Assembly (NCBI GenBank): GCA_963798195.1
Contig: CAWCSF010000005.1
Location: 372,001-436,000 of the forward strand
Origin: CAVSRC01 sp963798195
Lineage (GTDB): Bacteria > Pseudomonadota > Alphaproteobacteria > Rhizobiales > Kaistiaceae
Length of the DNA stretch: 64,000 nucleotides
Direction of reading: 5' to 3'
Both the position numbers and the translations under genes were made by a program. Below the pieces are notes generated by a model, which worked only from the letters and a program-made list of their open reading frames with translations, had not been told where the DNA came from and ran no database searches. Numbering within the stretch: position 1 is the stretch's first letter; every line of letters begins with the position of its first letter. This document shows positions 1-9,031 of this stretch, in pieces.

Positions 1-339
1 CTTGCCGACTACATCATGCCGGACGTCACCTGGACCGGCGGCATCAGCGAACTGAAGAAGATCGCGACGCTGGCCGAATCCTACTACGTGCCGATCTCGC
101 CCCATGACGCCAGCGGACCGATCAATGTCGTCGCCGGTGCGCAGGTGATGATGACCGTGCCGAATTTCTACCGCCTCGAAACCGCGCACTACGACCTCAG
201 CAACTACAACGCGTTCATCACCGAGCCGCTGGATAACAGCGGCGGCAGCCTGAAGGTGCCCACAGGCCCAGGCCTCGGCATCGAGATGAACATGGATTTC
301 ATGCGCGCCAATGTGCTCGACGGCATCGGCGGCAAGTAG
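1..339 (+). CDS. Enolase-superfamily (mandelate racemase/muconate lactonizing) enzyme, 3' part
   Basis: The window opens inside this gene; 112 C-terminal residues remain and the frame is open from base 1. The segment looks like the end of the (beta/alpha)7-beta barrel of the enolase superfamily: PDVTWTGGISELKKIA is the usual strand with the acidic ligand region followed by GGI.E..K, and VPISPHDASGP carries the PH motif near the active site. In this superfamily many members dehydrate sugar acids (galactonate, gluconate, mannonate), fitting the sugar-acid genes further along, but the specificity-determining N-terminal half is outside the window. It ends 57 bases before glycerol kinase on the same strand, so the two may be co-transcribed. 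Family assignment is fairly safe; substrate is unknown. Confidence 0.8.
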   Translation, partial: LADYIMPDVTWTGGISELKKIATLAESYYVPISPHDASGPINVVAGAQVMMTVPNFYRLETAHYDLSNYNAFITEPLDNSGGSLKVPTGPGLGIEMNMDFMRANVLDGIGGK

Positions 340-396
340 ACGCTGAATTTCACCGCCCGGAGCTGGAACCGGGCGGTGCACGGGAGGAGTCCAGTA

Positions 397-1890
397 TTGG
401 CCGACACCATTCTTGCCATCGATCAGGGCACGACCTCGTCGCGCGCCATCGTCTTCGATCGCCGTCTGCGCATGGCCGGCAGCGCGCAGAAGGAATTCCC
501 ACAGTATTTCCCGAAGCCCGGCTGGGTCGAGCACGATCCGGAGGAGATCTGGCGCTCGGTCGTCGCCACCTGTCGCGCCGCGATCCGCAACGCCCGCGTC
601 AAGCCAACCGACGTCGCCGCCATAGGCATCACCAACCAGCGCGAGACGGTCGTCATCTGGGACCGCAAAACCGGCAAGCCGATCCACCGCGCCATCGTCT
701 GGCAGGACCGCCGCACCGCCGACCGCTGCGCCGCGCTTCGCGCCTCCGGTGACGAGCCGGACGTCACGGCGATCAGCGGCCTGCTGCTCGACCCGTATTT
801 CTCCGGCACCAAGGTCGGCTGGCTGCTCGATAACGTGAAGGGCGCCCGCGCCCGGGCCGAGCGCGGCGAACTCTGCTTCGGCACGATCGACTCGTACCTG
901 ATCTGGCGGCTGACCGGCGGCGCAGCCCATGTGACCGACGCCACCAACGCCGCGCGCACGCTGCTCTATGACATCCACAAGGGCGAGTGGAGCGACGCGC
1001 TGCTGAAGCTCTTCGGCGTGCCGCGCGCCATGCTGCCCACCGTGCTGGATTGCGCCGCCGATTTCGGCGTCACCGACAGCAAGGTACTCGGCGCCGCCAT
1101 CCCGATTCTCGGCGTTGCCGGCGACCAGCAGGCCGCGACCATCGGCCAGGCGTGCTTCAGGCCCGGCATGCTGAAATCGACTTACGGCACCGGCTGCTTC
1201 GCGCTGCTCAACACCGGCGACGAGGCGATCCGCTCCAGCAACCGGCTGCTCACCACCATCGCCTACCAGTTCGACGGCAAGCGCACCTATGCGCTGGAGG
1301 GCTCGATCTTCATCGCGGGCGCGGCGGTCCAGTGGCTGCGCGACGGGCTGAAGCTCATCAGGCGCGCCGGAGACACGGCAAAGCTGGCGGCCAAATCCGA
1401 TCCCCAGCAGGCGGTCTATCTCGTGCCCGCATTCGCCGGCCTCGGAGCGCCCCACTGGGATCCGAACGCCCGTGGCGCAATTTACGGCATCTCCCGTGGC
1501 ACGACCGGGGCTGAGTTTGCCCGCGCCGCACTGGAATTCGTCTGCTACCAGACGCGCGACCTTCTGGAAGCCATGCGCGGCGACTGGCCGGCGGGCAAAG
1601 GCAAGCGCACGGTGCTCCGCGTCGATGGCGGCATGGTCGCTTCCGATTGGACCATGCAGTTCCTCGCCGACATCCTGAAAGCGCCGGTGGACCGGCCGAA
1701 GGTGCTGGAGACGACGGCGCTCGGCGCGGCCTACCTCGCCGGCCTGCGTGCCGGGCTCTACCCGTCGCCGGCCGCTTTCGCCAAAACGTGGGCGCTCGAT
1801 CGCCGCTTTACGCCGCATATGAAGGAAGCCGTGCGCACGGCGAAATACGCCGGCTGGCGCGACGCCGTGGGCCGCACCCTCAGCCGCTAG
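397..1890 (+). CDS. glpK: Glycerol kinase (FGGY family)
   Basis: ATP-dependent phosphorylation of glycerol to sn-glycerol 3-phosphate in the cytoplasm. From the TTG at 397 the protein is 497 aa, the normal length for GlpK. The N-terminal phosphate loop ILAIDQGTTSSRAIVF starts at residue 5, GITNQRET is near residue 77, the FGGY signature YFSGTKVGW near 134, and GDQQAATIGQ and GAPHWDPNARGAIYG follow in order. An in-frame GTG at 376 would add 7 residues, but GGGAGGAG at 382-389 lies 7 bases before the TTG, so TTG is preferred. No glycerol facilitator or glycerol 3-phosphate dehydrogenase is next to it. Other FGGY sugar kinases are less likely because the glycerol-kinase motifs match throughout. 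Confidence 0.93.
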   Translation: MADTILAIDQGTTSSRAIVFDRRLRMAGSAQKEFPQYFPKPGWVEHDPEEIWRSVVATCRAAIRNARVKPTDVAAIGITNQRETVVIWDRKTGKPIHRAIVWQDRRTADRCAALRASGDEPDVTAISGLLLDPYFSGTKVGWLLDNVKGARARAERGELCFGTIDSYLIWRLTGGAAHVTDATNAARTLLYDIHKGEWSDALLKLFGVPRAMLPTVLDCAADFGVTDSKVLGAAIPILGVAGDQQAATIGQACFRPGMLKSTYGTGCFALLNTGDEAIRSSNRLLTTIAYQFDGKRTYALEGSIFIAGAAVQWLRDGLKLIRRAGDTAKLAAKSDPQQAVYLVPAFAGLGAPHWDPNARGAIYGISRGTTGAEFARAALEFVCYQTRDLLEAMRGDWPAGKGKRTVLRVDGGMVASDWTMQFLADILKAPVDRPKVLETTALGAAYLAGLRAGLYPSPAAFAKTWALDRRFTPHMKEAVRTAKYAGWRDAVGRTLSR

Positions 1891-2050
1891 CGGGCGTTGA
1901 CCTCTGCGAGCTTCCGGTACATGCCGGCGTTGCGGGAACCAGCGGGTTCGTCAGATGTTGCCCAATGGAACCTTGGCAGCAGGCTGATTCCGGGGTGGCT
2001 GTCGTGGTTCCTGCAGCCATCAAACAAAACCGCGGGGGAAGACCCAAAAC

Positions 2051-2977
2051 GTGGCCGCTTCCAATTCCCCGAAGATCGTCATCTACGCGGCGCTCGCCGG
2101 AAACCTGCTGATCGCCCTCACCAAGTTCGGAGCAGCGGCGATTACGGGCAGTTCGGCGATGCTGAGCGAGGGCGTGCACTCTCTCGTCGATACGGGCAAT
2201 CAAGCCCTCCTTCTTTACGGTATCCACCGCGCGGCCCGGCCGGCCGACGAAGAGCATCCGCTCGGCTATGGCCGCGAGATCTATTTCTGGAGCTTCATCG
2301 TTGCGCTGCTGATCTTCTCCCTCGGCGCCGGCATATCGTTCTACGAAGGCATCACCCATATCCAGCATCCCGTATCCATCACCAACCCATCGGTGAACTA
2401 CATCGTGCTGGGGATTTCAGCCGTCTTCGAGGGCGTGACATGGTTCATCGCCTTCCGCGAATTCGAGCACCAGCGCGGCTCGCTCAACCATTTCGAGGCG
2501 GTGACGCGCAGCAAGGACCCGACCACCTTCATCGTGCTGTTCGAGGACTCAGCCGCGCTGCTCGGGATCGCCATCGCCTTTATCGGCACCTTCGCGGCAG
2601 AGCAGCTGGAGATGCCCATCTTCGACGGGATCGCCTCCATCGGTATCGGCTGCGTGCTTGGCGTTACGGCAATCTTCCTGGCGCGCGAGAGCAAGAGCCT
2701 GCTGATCGGCGAGCCGGCGCGAAAACGTGTCCGCGATTCGATCTTCGCGCTCGCCCGCGCCCAGCAAGGCATCGACGGCGCGTCGAGCCTCGTCACGGTT
2801 CACCTCGCGCCAAACCAGATCGTCGCGGCGCTGGAGCTCGATTTCGACAACAGCCTCTCGGCCGGCGACGTCGAGCGGATCGTCGACACGCTTGAGCAGC
2901 GCATCCGGGCAGAGCAGCCGGATATCGTCGCGATCTTCATCAAGCCGAAGAGCGCGACGCCGGCCCCCGCCGCCTGA
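2051..2977 (+). CDS. Cation diffusion facilitator (CDF) family transporter
   Basis: Predicted inner-membrane divalent metal/proton antiporter (Zn, Fe, Mn or Co class), 308 aa from a GTG start. The N-terminal half has the CDF fold: a first helix rich in A/L/T, then MLSEGVHSLVDTGNQ (about residues 37-51) with the H...D metal-site pair, HPLGYGREIYFW after it, and a second acidic site EDSAALLG in helix 5. After about residue 210 a soluble domain containing VTVHLAPNQIVAALELDFD matches the cytoplasmic dimerisation domain. It is separated from glpK by 160 bases in which I see nothing definite, and it converges on the SMP-30 gene with only 3 bases between stops. Metal specificity cannot be read from the sequence with confidence. 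Confidence 0.9.
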   Translation: MAASNSPKIVIYAALAGNLLIALTKFGAAAITGSSAMLSEGVHSLVDTGNQALLLYGIHRAARPADEEHPLGYGREIYFWSFIVALLIFSLGAGISFYEGITHIQHPVSITNPSVNYIVLGISAVFEGVTWFIAFREFEHQRGSLNHFEAVTRSKDPTTFIVLFEDSAALLGIAIAFIGTFAAEQLEMPIFDGIASIGIGCVLGVTAIFLARESKSLLIGEPARKRVRDSIFALARAQQGIDGASSLVTVHLAPNQIVAALELDFDNSLSAGDVERIVDTLEQRIRAEQPDIVAIFIKPKSATPAPAA

Positions 2978-2980
2978 ACC

Positions 2981-3907
2981 TCAGCCGAGCTTCGATCCTT
3001 TGGCGAACAGATAGATCGAATAGAGCGACGTCGTTCCGCAGATGAACAAGCGATTCAGCTTCGGGCCGCCGAAGGTGACGTTGGCGACCATCTCCGGAAT
3101 GAGAATCTTGCCGATCAGCGCGCCGCTCCTGGTGATGCAGTGGACGCCCTCGGCCGTGCTGGTCCATATGCGGTGCTCGCTGTCGATGCGAAAGCCGTCG
3201 AACAGGCCACTGGTCGATTCGGCGAAGACTTCGCCGCCGGTAAGCTTCTTGCCGTCCACCTTGAAGCGGCGGATGTGCCTCGGCCCATTTTCCACGTGTG
3301 TCGCTCCGGTGTCGGCGACATAGAGCAACTTCTCGTCCGGCGAAAAGGCCAGCCCGTTCGGTCGCACCATGTCGCTGATCACGCGATCCACGCGGCCGCT
3401 CTTCGGATCGACGCGGTATACATGGCAGCCGCCGATCTCCTGCCTGGCCTTGTCGCCCTCGTAGTCGGCGTCGATGCCGTAGGCCGGATCGGTGAACCAG
3501 ATCGAATCGTCGGACTTGACCACCACGTCGTTCGGCGAATTGAGACGCTTGCCCTGCCACTTTTCGGCAATCACGGTGATCGACCCGTCGATCTCTGTGC
3601 GGGACACCCGGCGCGCCTGGTGCTCACAGGTAACAAGCCGGCCCTGGTTGTCGACGGTGTTTCCGTTGGAATTGTTGGAGCGGTCGCGGAACACGGAAAC
3701 ATGCCCGGACGGCTCGTCGTAGCGCATCATGCGGTTGTTCGGTATGTCCGACCAGATCAGGTAGCGCCCGGCGGCGAACCACGCCGGCCCCTCCGACCAG
3801 CGCGCGCCGGTCCATAGCCGCTCTACCCGCACATGCCCCGCGAAACAGGCCCGAAATTTCGGATCGACAACCTCGACAGCCGTCCCCTCGACTTCCCCGT
3901 ACCACAT
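2981..3907 (-). CDS. SMP-30/gluconolactonase-like sugar lactonase
   Basis: Six-bladed beta-propeller of the SMP-30/Gnl/LRE family, which hydrolyses sugar lactones to aldonic acids with a bound divalent metal. The metal-ligand motifs are present: WSEGPAW (Glu) near residue 39, LNSPNDVV (Asn) in the middle and LLYVADTG (Asp) later. NGNTVDNQGRLVTCEH and RPNGLAFSPDEK are also typical. I chose the ATG at 3907 (308 aa) because GGGGGAAAG lies about 10 bases upstream; a GTG at 3943 would add 12 residues with no family support. No signal peptide is seen, so it is cytosolic. A lactonase fits the oxidative sugar pathways of the window, but no adjacent sugar dehydrogenase links it to one substrate. Confidence 0.85.
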   Translation of the reverse strand: MWYGEVEGTAVEVVDPKFRACFAGHVRVERLWTGARWSEGPAWFAAGRYLIWSDIPNNRMMRYDEPSGHVSVFRDRSNNSNGNTVDNQGRLVTCEHQARRVSRTEIDGSITVIAEKWQGKRLNSPNDVVVKSDDSIWFTDPAYGIDADYEGDKARQEIGGCHVYRVDPKSGRVDRVISDMVRPNGLAFSPDEKLLYVADTGATHVENGPRHIRRFKVDGKKLTGGEVFAESTSGLFDGFRIDSEHRIWTSTAEGVHCITRSGALIGKILIPEMVANVTFGGPKLNRLFICGTTSLYSIYLFAKGSKLG

Positions 3908-4041
3908 GCTTTTTCTTTCCCCCTGGACTGGCGTGGGCGACACTAGCGGTGCTCATGAGCCAAGATCAACAGATGCAATGGCCCCGAGAATTCTGATTCA
4001 TATAGCGCGCCTCCGCTGCCACCAATCGTAGCTGCTGCGCC

Positions 4042-5169
4042 ATGTTTCAAATGATCCGTTCGGAAGCCGCCTTTATCGTCACAGCGGCGTCTGCCGCGAT
4101 CCTTTACACGGTGGGTAAGGATTGGCTGTACGACCTTGGCAACCCGCTCGTCTTCGGCGGTCTGTTTATCTGGCTCTTCGGCACCATGCTGTGGAGTTCT
4201 TTCGCCGCCGTCCGCCATGCCGACAGTCTTGCCGAGTTGCTGGGCGAGCCGCTTGGCACCCTGATTCTGACGATTTCGGTGATCAGCATCGAGGTCTCGG
4301 TGATCGCGGCGGTGATGCTGAACGCCGGGCCCAACCCCACGCTCGCCCGCGACACCATGCTCGCCGTCCTTATCATCGTGCTCAACGGCATGGTCGGACT
4401 GTCCCTGCTCGTCGGCGGCCTTCGCCACCGCGAGCAGACCTACAACCTCCAGGGCGCACGCTCCTACCTCAGCGTCCTCATCACTCTCGCCACCCTGTCG
4501 CTCATCCTGCCCCGCTTCACGACGTCAACCTCCGAGGCCACGCTGACGATAACGCAGGGGCTGCTCTTCGCCGGCATCACCGTCCTGCTCTACGGCACGT
4601 TCCTCGCGATGCAGACCGTGAGCCACCGCGAATATTTCGTCGTCCCCTCCGAGAGTAGCGGCACGGCCGGCCACGGTGCGCATACCGGCGGGCACGAACA
4701 CGGCAGCCTGAAACCCCGTTCGGTGACGTATCACGGCATCTTTCTGCTGCTTACGCTGATCCCGATCGTACTGCTGTCGAAGAAGCTCGCGGTCGTCGTC
4801 GACTACGGCACCGACGCGCTCGGCCTGCCCGTCGCGCTCGGCGGCGTTGTCATCGCCATCCTCGTGCTCTCGCCGGAGGGACTCGCCGCCTTTGAGGCAG
4901 CCGTCGCCAACCATCTCCAGAGGGCAGTGAACATCTGCCTGGGATCGGCGCTGGCCACCATCAGCCTGACCGTGCCTGCCGTCGTCGTCATTGGCATCGT
5001 AACGGGGACCCAGGTCGAACTCGGCCTCGACTCGAGCGAGATGGTGCTGCTGCTTCTGACGCTGATCGTCAGCACGCTGACCTTCGGCGCGGTGCGCACC
5101 AACATGCTCCAGGGCGCGGTGCACCTGGTGATATTCGTCGTATACCTGATCCTGATCTTCCAGCCCTGA
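4042..5169 (+). CDS. Calcium/cation:proton antiporter, ChaA-like (CaCA superfamily)
   Basis: Inner-membrane protein of 375 aa with about 11 hydrophobic helices in two inverted halves, the CaCA arrangement. The first alpha repeat contains GTLILTISVISIEVSVI and the second VIAILVLSPEGLAAFEAAV, each carrying the conserved acidic residue that coordinates the cation. A His-rich cytoplasmic loop GHGAHTGGHEHG near residue 210 separates the halves and may sense or buffer metal. ChaA homologues exchange Ca2+, Na+ or K+ for H+ and protect against alkali and salt. It stands alone on this strand, divergent from the lactonase and convergent with the outer-membrane factor (13 bases between stops). An ATG three codons inside (M4) is an alternative start. 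Confidence 0.88.
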   Translation: MFQMIRSEAAFIVTAASAAILYTVGKDWLYDLGNPLVFGGLFIWLFGTMLWSSFAAVRHADSLAELLGEPLGTLILTISVISIEVSVIAAVMLNAGPNPTLARDTMLAVLIIVLNGMVGLSLLVGGLRHREQTYNLQGARSYLSVLITLATLSLILPRFTTSTSEATLTITQGLLFAGITVLLYGTFLAMQTVSHREYFVVPSESSGTAGHGAHTGGHEHGSLKPRSVTYHGIFLLLTLIPIVLLSKKLAVVVDYGTDALGLPVALGGVVIAILVLSPEGLAAFEAAVANHLQRAVNICLGSALATISLTVPAVVVIGIVTGTQVELGLDSSEMVLLLLTLIVSTLTFGAVRTNMLQGAVHLVIFVVYLILIFQP

Positions 5170-5182
5170 CGCCGGCCTGCCG

Positions 5183-6784
5183 TCAGTGGCGGAACGACCC
5201 CGACGGCATCGGTGCCGGCGCCATCAGCGCGCGCTCCGCCGGCGTGATGGCTTCCTCGTCGAGCACCTTGCCCCACTTTGTGCGGCTGGCCATTTCCTGC
5301 CGGTTGGCGTTCGACAGGAACGGCCCGGAATTGCCGGGCTCCCAGCCGCCTCCGAGCGCCTTGTAGATGGCGATCAGGTTCGTCACCACCGAGGCGCGCA
5401 CCTGCGCCAGCCGCTGCTCGGTGTGCAACACGGCCAACTCCGTGTTCAGGATGCGCGAGTAGTCGGCCGTGCCTTCCTGGTACTGCGCGCCGGCGATCTT
5501 CGCGGCCTTTTTCGCCGCCTCCGTCGCACGCGCAAGGTAGATCGACTGCTCCTTCGCCTTGAGGAAGGCGACGAGTGCATCCTGCACTTCCTTGTAGGCC
5601 TTCAGCACGGTCTGCTGGTAGTCGACGATCGCCGCCTGGTAACGCGCGTCCTGCACCCGCACATTGTTCTGGATGCGGCCGTAGTTCAGGAAATTCCAGG
5701 TGATGCCGGGGTTGATCAGCCCGGTGAGGGCGGCACTGCTGAACAGTGATGCGAAATCCGACGCCTTGAAGCCGATCTGGCCGGTGATGCCGAACTGCGG
5801 GTAGAGATCCGCCTCCGCGATGCCGATCTGGGCGGCCTGCGCCGCGGCGCGCATTTCCGCCGCGCGAATGTCCGGGCGGCGGCGCAGGAGATCCGCCGGG
5901 ATGCCGACGCCGATCTTGGCCGGCACCGACGGCAGGGCCCGCGGCCGCCTGACAGCCGCGTCGATGTCGCCCGCCGGCACGCCGAGAAGCACCGCAAGCG
6001 CGTTCTGCGCCTTCGCCAGATCGGCCTGAAGCGCCGGTATCTCGGCCTTGGTGGTGTTGAGGAGGGCTGTCGCCTCCTGCACATCGAGATCGGTCGTCAC
6101 GCCGTCCTTGAAGCGCACGTCGGTAATCCGCAGGCTTTCGGTCTGCGTTTTCACGTTGGAACGGGCAAGCGCGATTTCCGTCTGCAACTCGCGGATCGTG
6201 ACGTAGGCCGTCGCAACGTCGCCGACCAGCGTCACACGGACGTCGTCATAGTTCGCGACCTGCGCCACGACGTTGGCAGATGCCGCCTGGATGCCGCGGC
6301 GCACCTGGCCCCAGATGTCGAGCTCCCAGCTCGCGTCGAAGCCGGTCGACCATGTGTCGAAGGTCGGATTGAAACCCGGGTCGAGCTTGGCGACTTCCTT
6401 GGTCAGCCCGACGCTCTTGGAGACCCGCTCGCGCTCGTAGCCGAAGCCAAACTTCTGGCTCTGCGGAAAACGGTCGCCGAGCACGATGCCGAGTTGCGCC
6501 CGCGCCTCGAAAATGCGGATGGCGGCAATTTGCAGCGTCAGGTTCTGCGCGAAGGCCATGTCCACGAGGTAGTCGAGGACCGGATCGTTGAGCCGCTTCC
6601 ACCATGCCACGGCCGGCTGGGTTCGCTGGCTCACCGAAGGACTTGCCGCATCCGTCCAGGCAACCTTCTCCGGCGCCCAGGGCGTGAAGAAATCGGGGCC
6701 GACCAGCGCACAGCCGCTGACCAGTGACCCGGCAAAAACAGGCAATACGCAACGGCTGGCAGCCGCAAACACGCCGGTTTTCAT
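5183..6784 (-). CDS. Outer-membrane efflux lipoprotein, NodT/TolC-type (OMF family)
   Basis: Outer-membrane channel subunit of a tripartite export system, 533 aa. The N-terminus MKTGVFAAASR is followed by a hydrophobic stretch and the lipobox LVSGC, so it should be a lipoprotein. Two OEP repeats follow: NLTLQIAAIRIFEARAQLGI and later AQAAQIGIAEADLYPQFGIT, with the duplicated helix pair RITDVRF-type and YSRILNTELAVLHTEQRLAQ. The ATG at 6784 is preferred over one 16 codons upstream because GGGGGAGG lies 8 bases before it. It is the last gene of a minus-strand set (DUF3302, HlyD, OMF), 96 bases downstream of the HlyD gene. No RND, MFS or ABC exporter gene is adjacent, which is unusual. Confidence 0.9.
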   Translation of the reverse strand: MKTGVFAAASRCVLPVFAGSLVSGCALVGPDFFTPWAPEKVAWTDAASPSVSQRTQPAVAWWKRLNDPVLDYLVDMAFAQNLTLQIAAIRIFEARAQLGIVLGDRFPQSQKFGFGYERERVSKSVGLTKEVAKLDPGFNPTFDTWSTGFDASWELDIWGQVRRGIQAASANVVAQVANYDDVRVTLVGDVATAYVTIRELQTEIALARSNVKTQTESLRITDVRFKDGVTTDLDVQEATALLNTTKAEIPALQADLAKAQNALAVLLGVPAGDIDAAVRRPRALPSVPAKIGVGIPADLLRRRPDIRAAEMRAAAQAAQIGIAEADLYPQFGITGQIGFKASDFASLFSSAALTGLINPGITWNFLNYGRIQNNVRVQDARYQAAIVDYQQTVLKAYKEVQDALVAFLKAKEQSIYLARATEAAKKAAKIAGAQYQEGTADYSRILNTELAVLHTEQRLAQVRASVVTNLIAIYKALGGGWEPGNSGPFLSNANRQEMASRTKWGKVLDEEAITPAERALMAPAPMPSGSFRH

Positions 6785-6880
6785 TGTACTCGCCTCCCCC
6801 GTCGGCCGCTGCCACGGCCAACTAACCTGCACAAAACTCTAGCACGCGAATTCGGTCTGGCTGTCTCCGTTGCGCCACGC

Positions 6881-8023
6881 TCAAAGATCGAGCGGGAAAA
6901 GGAAGTTAGCGAAACTGTAAAGGCGGATGTTGATCCGCCTGAGTAGTTCGAATGCGCTGCTTCTGCCGGGGTAGATCGCGATCGCGCCATGCGCCCCGGC
7001 GGGCAGGAAGGCACCCGGATCGTCGAAGCTCACCTGCACGGCGAACTTGCCCTGGAATTTGGGCAGGACGAAATCCGGCAAGCGGCCGGAGGGAACGTAC
7101 TGGCCCTGCCCGGTCGCCCACCAGATCGACTCGACCTTGCCGGTCAGGATCTTTCCCGGCTCGATGTCGAGCGCAACATCGACCGGCTGGCCTGGCGCCA
7201 CGAACTTGATGTGCTCCTGGAAGAACGCCCCCAGCATGTACGGGCTTTCGTCGGTAACGAACGCCGCGATCGCACCGATGCGGAAATCGCCGACGACCAG
7301 CCCGGGATGCGCCTGTTGCGAGACGATGTAGCCGTCCGCCGGCGCCACGATCGTCGTCTGGTCGAGGTAGTATTGTGCCTCCGCCAGTTGCGCCTGCGCC
7401 TGCGCAACCGTCGTGTTGACGCCGTCTATGCTGCTGTCCTTGGCAAGTTGTGCCTTGCGCAGGGTCGCCTGCGCGGCGCCGACCGCGGCTGTGTCCGCCT
7501 CGACCTCGGCGTTCCACTTGTCGACGTCTTCCTGGCGGGCGCCGCCCTGCGTCGAGAGGTTGGTGAACCGCTTCTGCTGCGATTTGGCGTACGCAAGCTG
7601 TGCGTTCGCCTGCGTGAGCTGATCGTTTGCCGCGTCCACGTCGGCATCGAGGATCTGGAGGTTCTGATTGGCGGCAGCCAGCTGCGCCTTCGCCTGGGTG
7701 AGCTTCGTGTCGTAGATCGTCGTGTCGAACTTGTAGAGCGGCGTGCCCTTCTTCACCGGCTGGTTCGGCTGCACCAGAACCTCGGTCAGGAGCGTCGGTC
7801 CTTCCAGCCGCGGCACGATCTGGATCGTGTTGCGGATCAGGTGCGCGTCGATTGTGTAGGGCGCATTGAAGCGCATCCCGATCATGAAGATGAGCAGGAG
7901 ATGGAAGCCGATCCAGAACGAGACCACGCCCCAGACGATGTTGAACTTCAGCCACTTGAACTTGAAGAACACCAGCCAGATGGCGATGACATAGAAGACC
8001 GTGATGGTGAGCGCCATGCCCAT
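6881..8023 (-). CDS. HlyD-family membrane fusion protein, YiaV/EmrA-like
   Basis: Periplasmic adaptor of an export system, 380 aa. Two N-terminal hydrophobic segments (about residues 4-20 and 28-48) anchor it, unlike simple one-helix EmrA. Then comes the half-lipoyl motif EVLVQPNQPVKKGTPLYKFD, a long coiled-coil hairpin (about residues 105-225, full of AQAQL repeats), the second lipoyl half TTIVAPADGYIVSQQAHPGL, and a beta-barrel region. It is 15 bases downstream of the DUF3302 gene; in E. coli the HlyD-type gene yiaV is likewise next to DUF3302 gene yiaW. Here an OMF gene follows as well. The exported substrate is unknown; drugs or aromatic acids are guesses from the family. Confidence 0.9.
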   Translation of the reverse strand: MGMALTITVFYVIAIWLVFFKFKWLKFNIVWGVVSFWIGFHLLLIFMIGMRFNAPYTIDAHLIRNTIQIVPRLEGPTLLTEVLVQPNQPVKKGTPLYKFDTTIYDTKLTQAKAQLAAANQNLQILDADVDAANDQLTQANAQLAYAKSQQKRFTNLSTQGGARQEDVDKWNAEVEADTAAVGAAQATLRKAQLAKDSSIDGVNTTVAQAQAQLAEAQYYLDQTTIVAPADGYIVSQQAHPGLVVGDFRIGAIAAFVTDESPYMLGAFFQEHIKFVAPGQPVDVALDIEPGKILTGKVESIWWATGQGQYVPSGRLPDFVLPKFQGKFAVQVSFDDPGAFLPAGAHGAIAIYPGRSSAFELLRRINIRLYSFANFLFPLDL

Positions 8024-8038
8024 CGCGCTACGTCTCCC

Positions 8039-8440
8039 CTATGCCTGCGGAGCAGGGTCGGGCAAAGGCGGCGGCCGATCAATCTCGACCTTCGCCTTCT
8101 TCTTGTCTTCGGCGGTGAGCTTCGCGATCTCGTCGTCGATCGCCTTCTTCTCCGCGTCGGGGAAGCGGCGGATATCGATCGTCAGGGAATCGTGAAAGGC
8201 CCAGATGAACGCATGAACCCACGGGACGACCGCAAGCGCCCCGGCCCATCCCATGATCTTGACCGTTTCCGCATGCGGGTGCCGCCTCTGGATCGCGATC
8301 TTTCCTGGCAGGCCAAGAAACCAGATGACGATCGAGAAGAAGGCGATGACGGCCAGAATGAGAAAGCCGAACATCAGATAGGTATAGATGTCGATGGGGC
8401 CAGGTATCATGGCCTCATCGGGCGTGACCTCCCGGATCAT
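8039..8440 (-). CDS. DUF3302 family inner-membrane protein (YiaW-like)
   Basis: Small membrane protein of 133 aa. IDIYTYLMFGFLILAVIAFF and a second hydrophobic stretch (GWAGALAVVPWVHAFIWAF) are the two membrane segments; LPGKIAIQRRHPHAETVKIM between them is the conserved DUF3302 core as I recall it. The C-terminal tail is charged and ends in a Pro-rich segment. An internal ATG at 8410 (MIPGPIDIYTY) is an alternative start with GAGG very close upstream. Association with a HlyD-family adaptor is known from E. coli yiaW-yiaV, but the function of the pair is not established. Position directly upstream of the adaptor (15 bases) and the OMF suggests it acts in the same envelope complex. Confidence 0.8.
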   Translation of the reverse strand: MIREVTPDEAMIPGPIDIYTYLMFGFLILAVIAFFSIVIWFLGLPGKIAIQRRHPHAETVKIMGWAGALAVVPWVHAFIWAFHDSLTIDIRRFPDAEKKAIDDEIAKLTAEDKKKAKVEIDRPPPLPDPAPQA

Positions 8441-8555
8441 GCCGCCGCACCCCTGTTCTACGCACCCGTCCGCCTTGCACCGTCGTTACTGTTGCTCCGG
8501 CGGTGCGCAGTCCATTCAAGCGCAAAGTGGGTCTGCGGGCAAATGCAACCTTCGC

Positions 8556-8780
8556 TCAGCCGCCACTTCGCTTCTTCTTGATCTCTTCTTGGCGAGTACG
8601 GTAGCGATCCTCGATGACTTCGATGTGCCCGAGCACGTTTTCCAGTGCCTCGTGTTTCGAGTCGTCCTGGGCTTCCTCGACCCATTGCTCCAGCTCTTCG
8701 CGCAAGGAAAACAGCACGTCGAGCCCGCCTTTGACTTCATAAAATTCCTGGTCCAGGTCGGACCGGGGCGTGCCTGCCAT
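8556..8780 (-). CDS. Hypothetical protein, short acidic/charged helix protein
   Basis: Predicted 74-aa soluble protein, not recognised. It is strongly helical and charged: EFYEVKGGLDVLFSLREELE and a Lys/Arg-rich tail RYRTRQEEIKKKRSGG, giving an acidic middle and a basic end. I start it at the ATG at 8780, where AGGCGGG lies about 8 bases upstream; longer in-frame starts up to 8927 read through sequence with no coding look. It sits 115 bases upstream of the DUF3302 gene on the same strand. It could be a small nucleic-acid or membrane-surface associated protein; nothing in the sequence decides this. The gene call itself is moderately supported by RBS and composition. Confidence 0.5.
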   Translation of the reverse strand: MAGTPRSDLDQEFYEVKGGLDVLFSLREELEQWVEEAQDDSKHEALENVLGHIEVIEDRYRTRQEEIKKKRSGG

Positions 8781-9031
8781 CTTGAAATCCCGCCTGTCTC
8801 TGTGCCCCGCGCCGGCCTGCATAGCCGGCCCCTGGCGATGATAAAACGTAAACACCTCCCGTTTCAAACAGGCATGGCGTCGCGAAACGCGTCGTGGAAA
8901 CTTCAGCGCCGCTGGGTCTGTTTCCACAGGCTAAAGCAAATCGGCCGTTTGCCCGGATTGCTTATTGGCAAATCCGGGATCATGAACGAACAGCCTGTGT
9001 TCACTTCAAGCAACGGGGGGAGGACCGTCCC

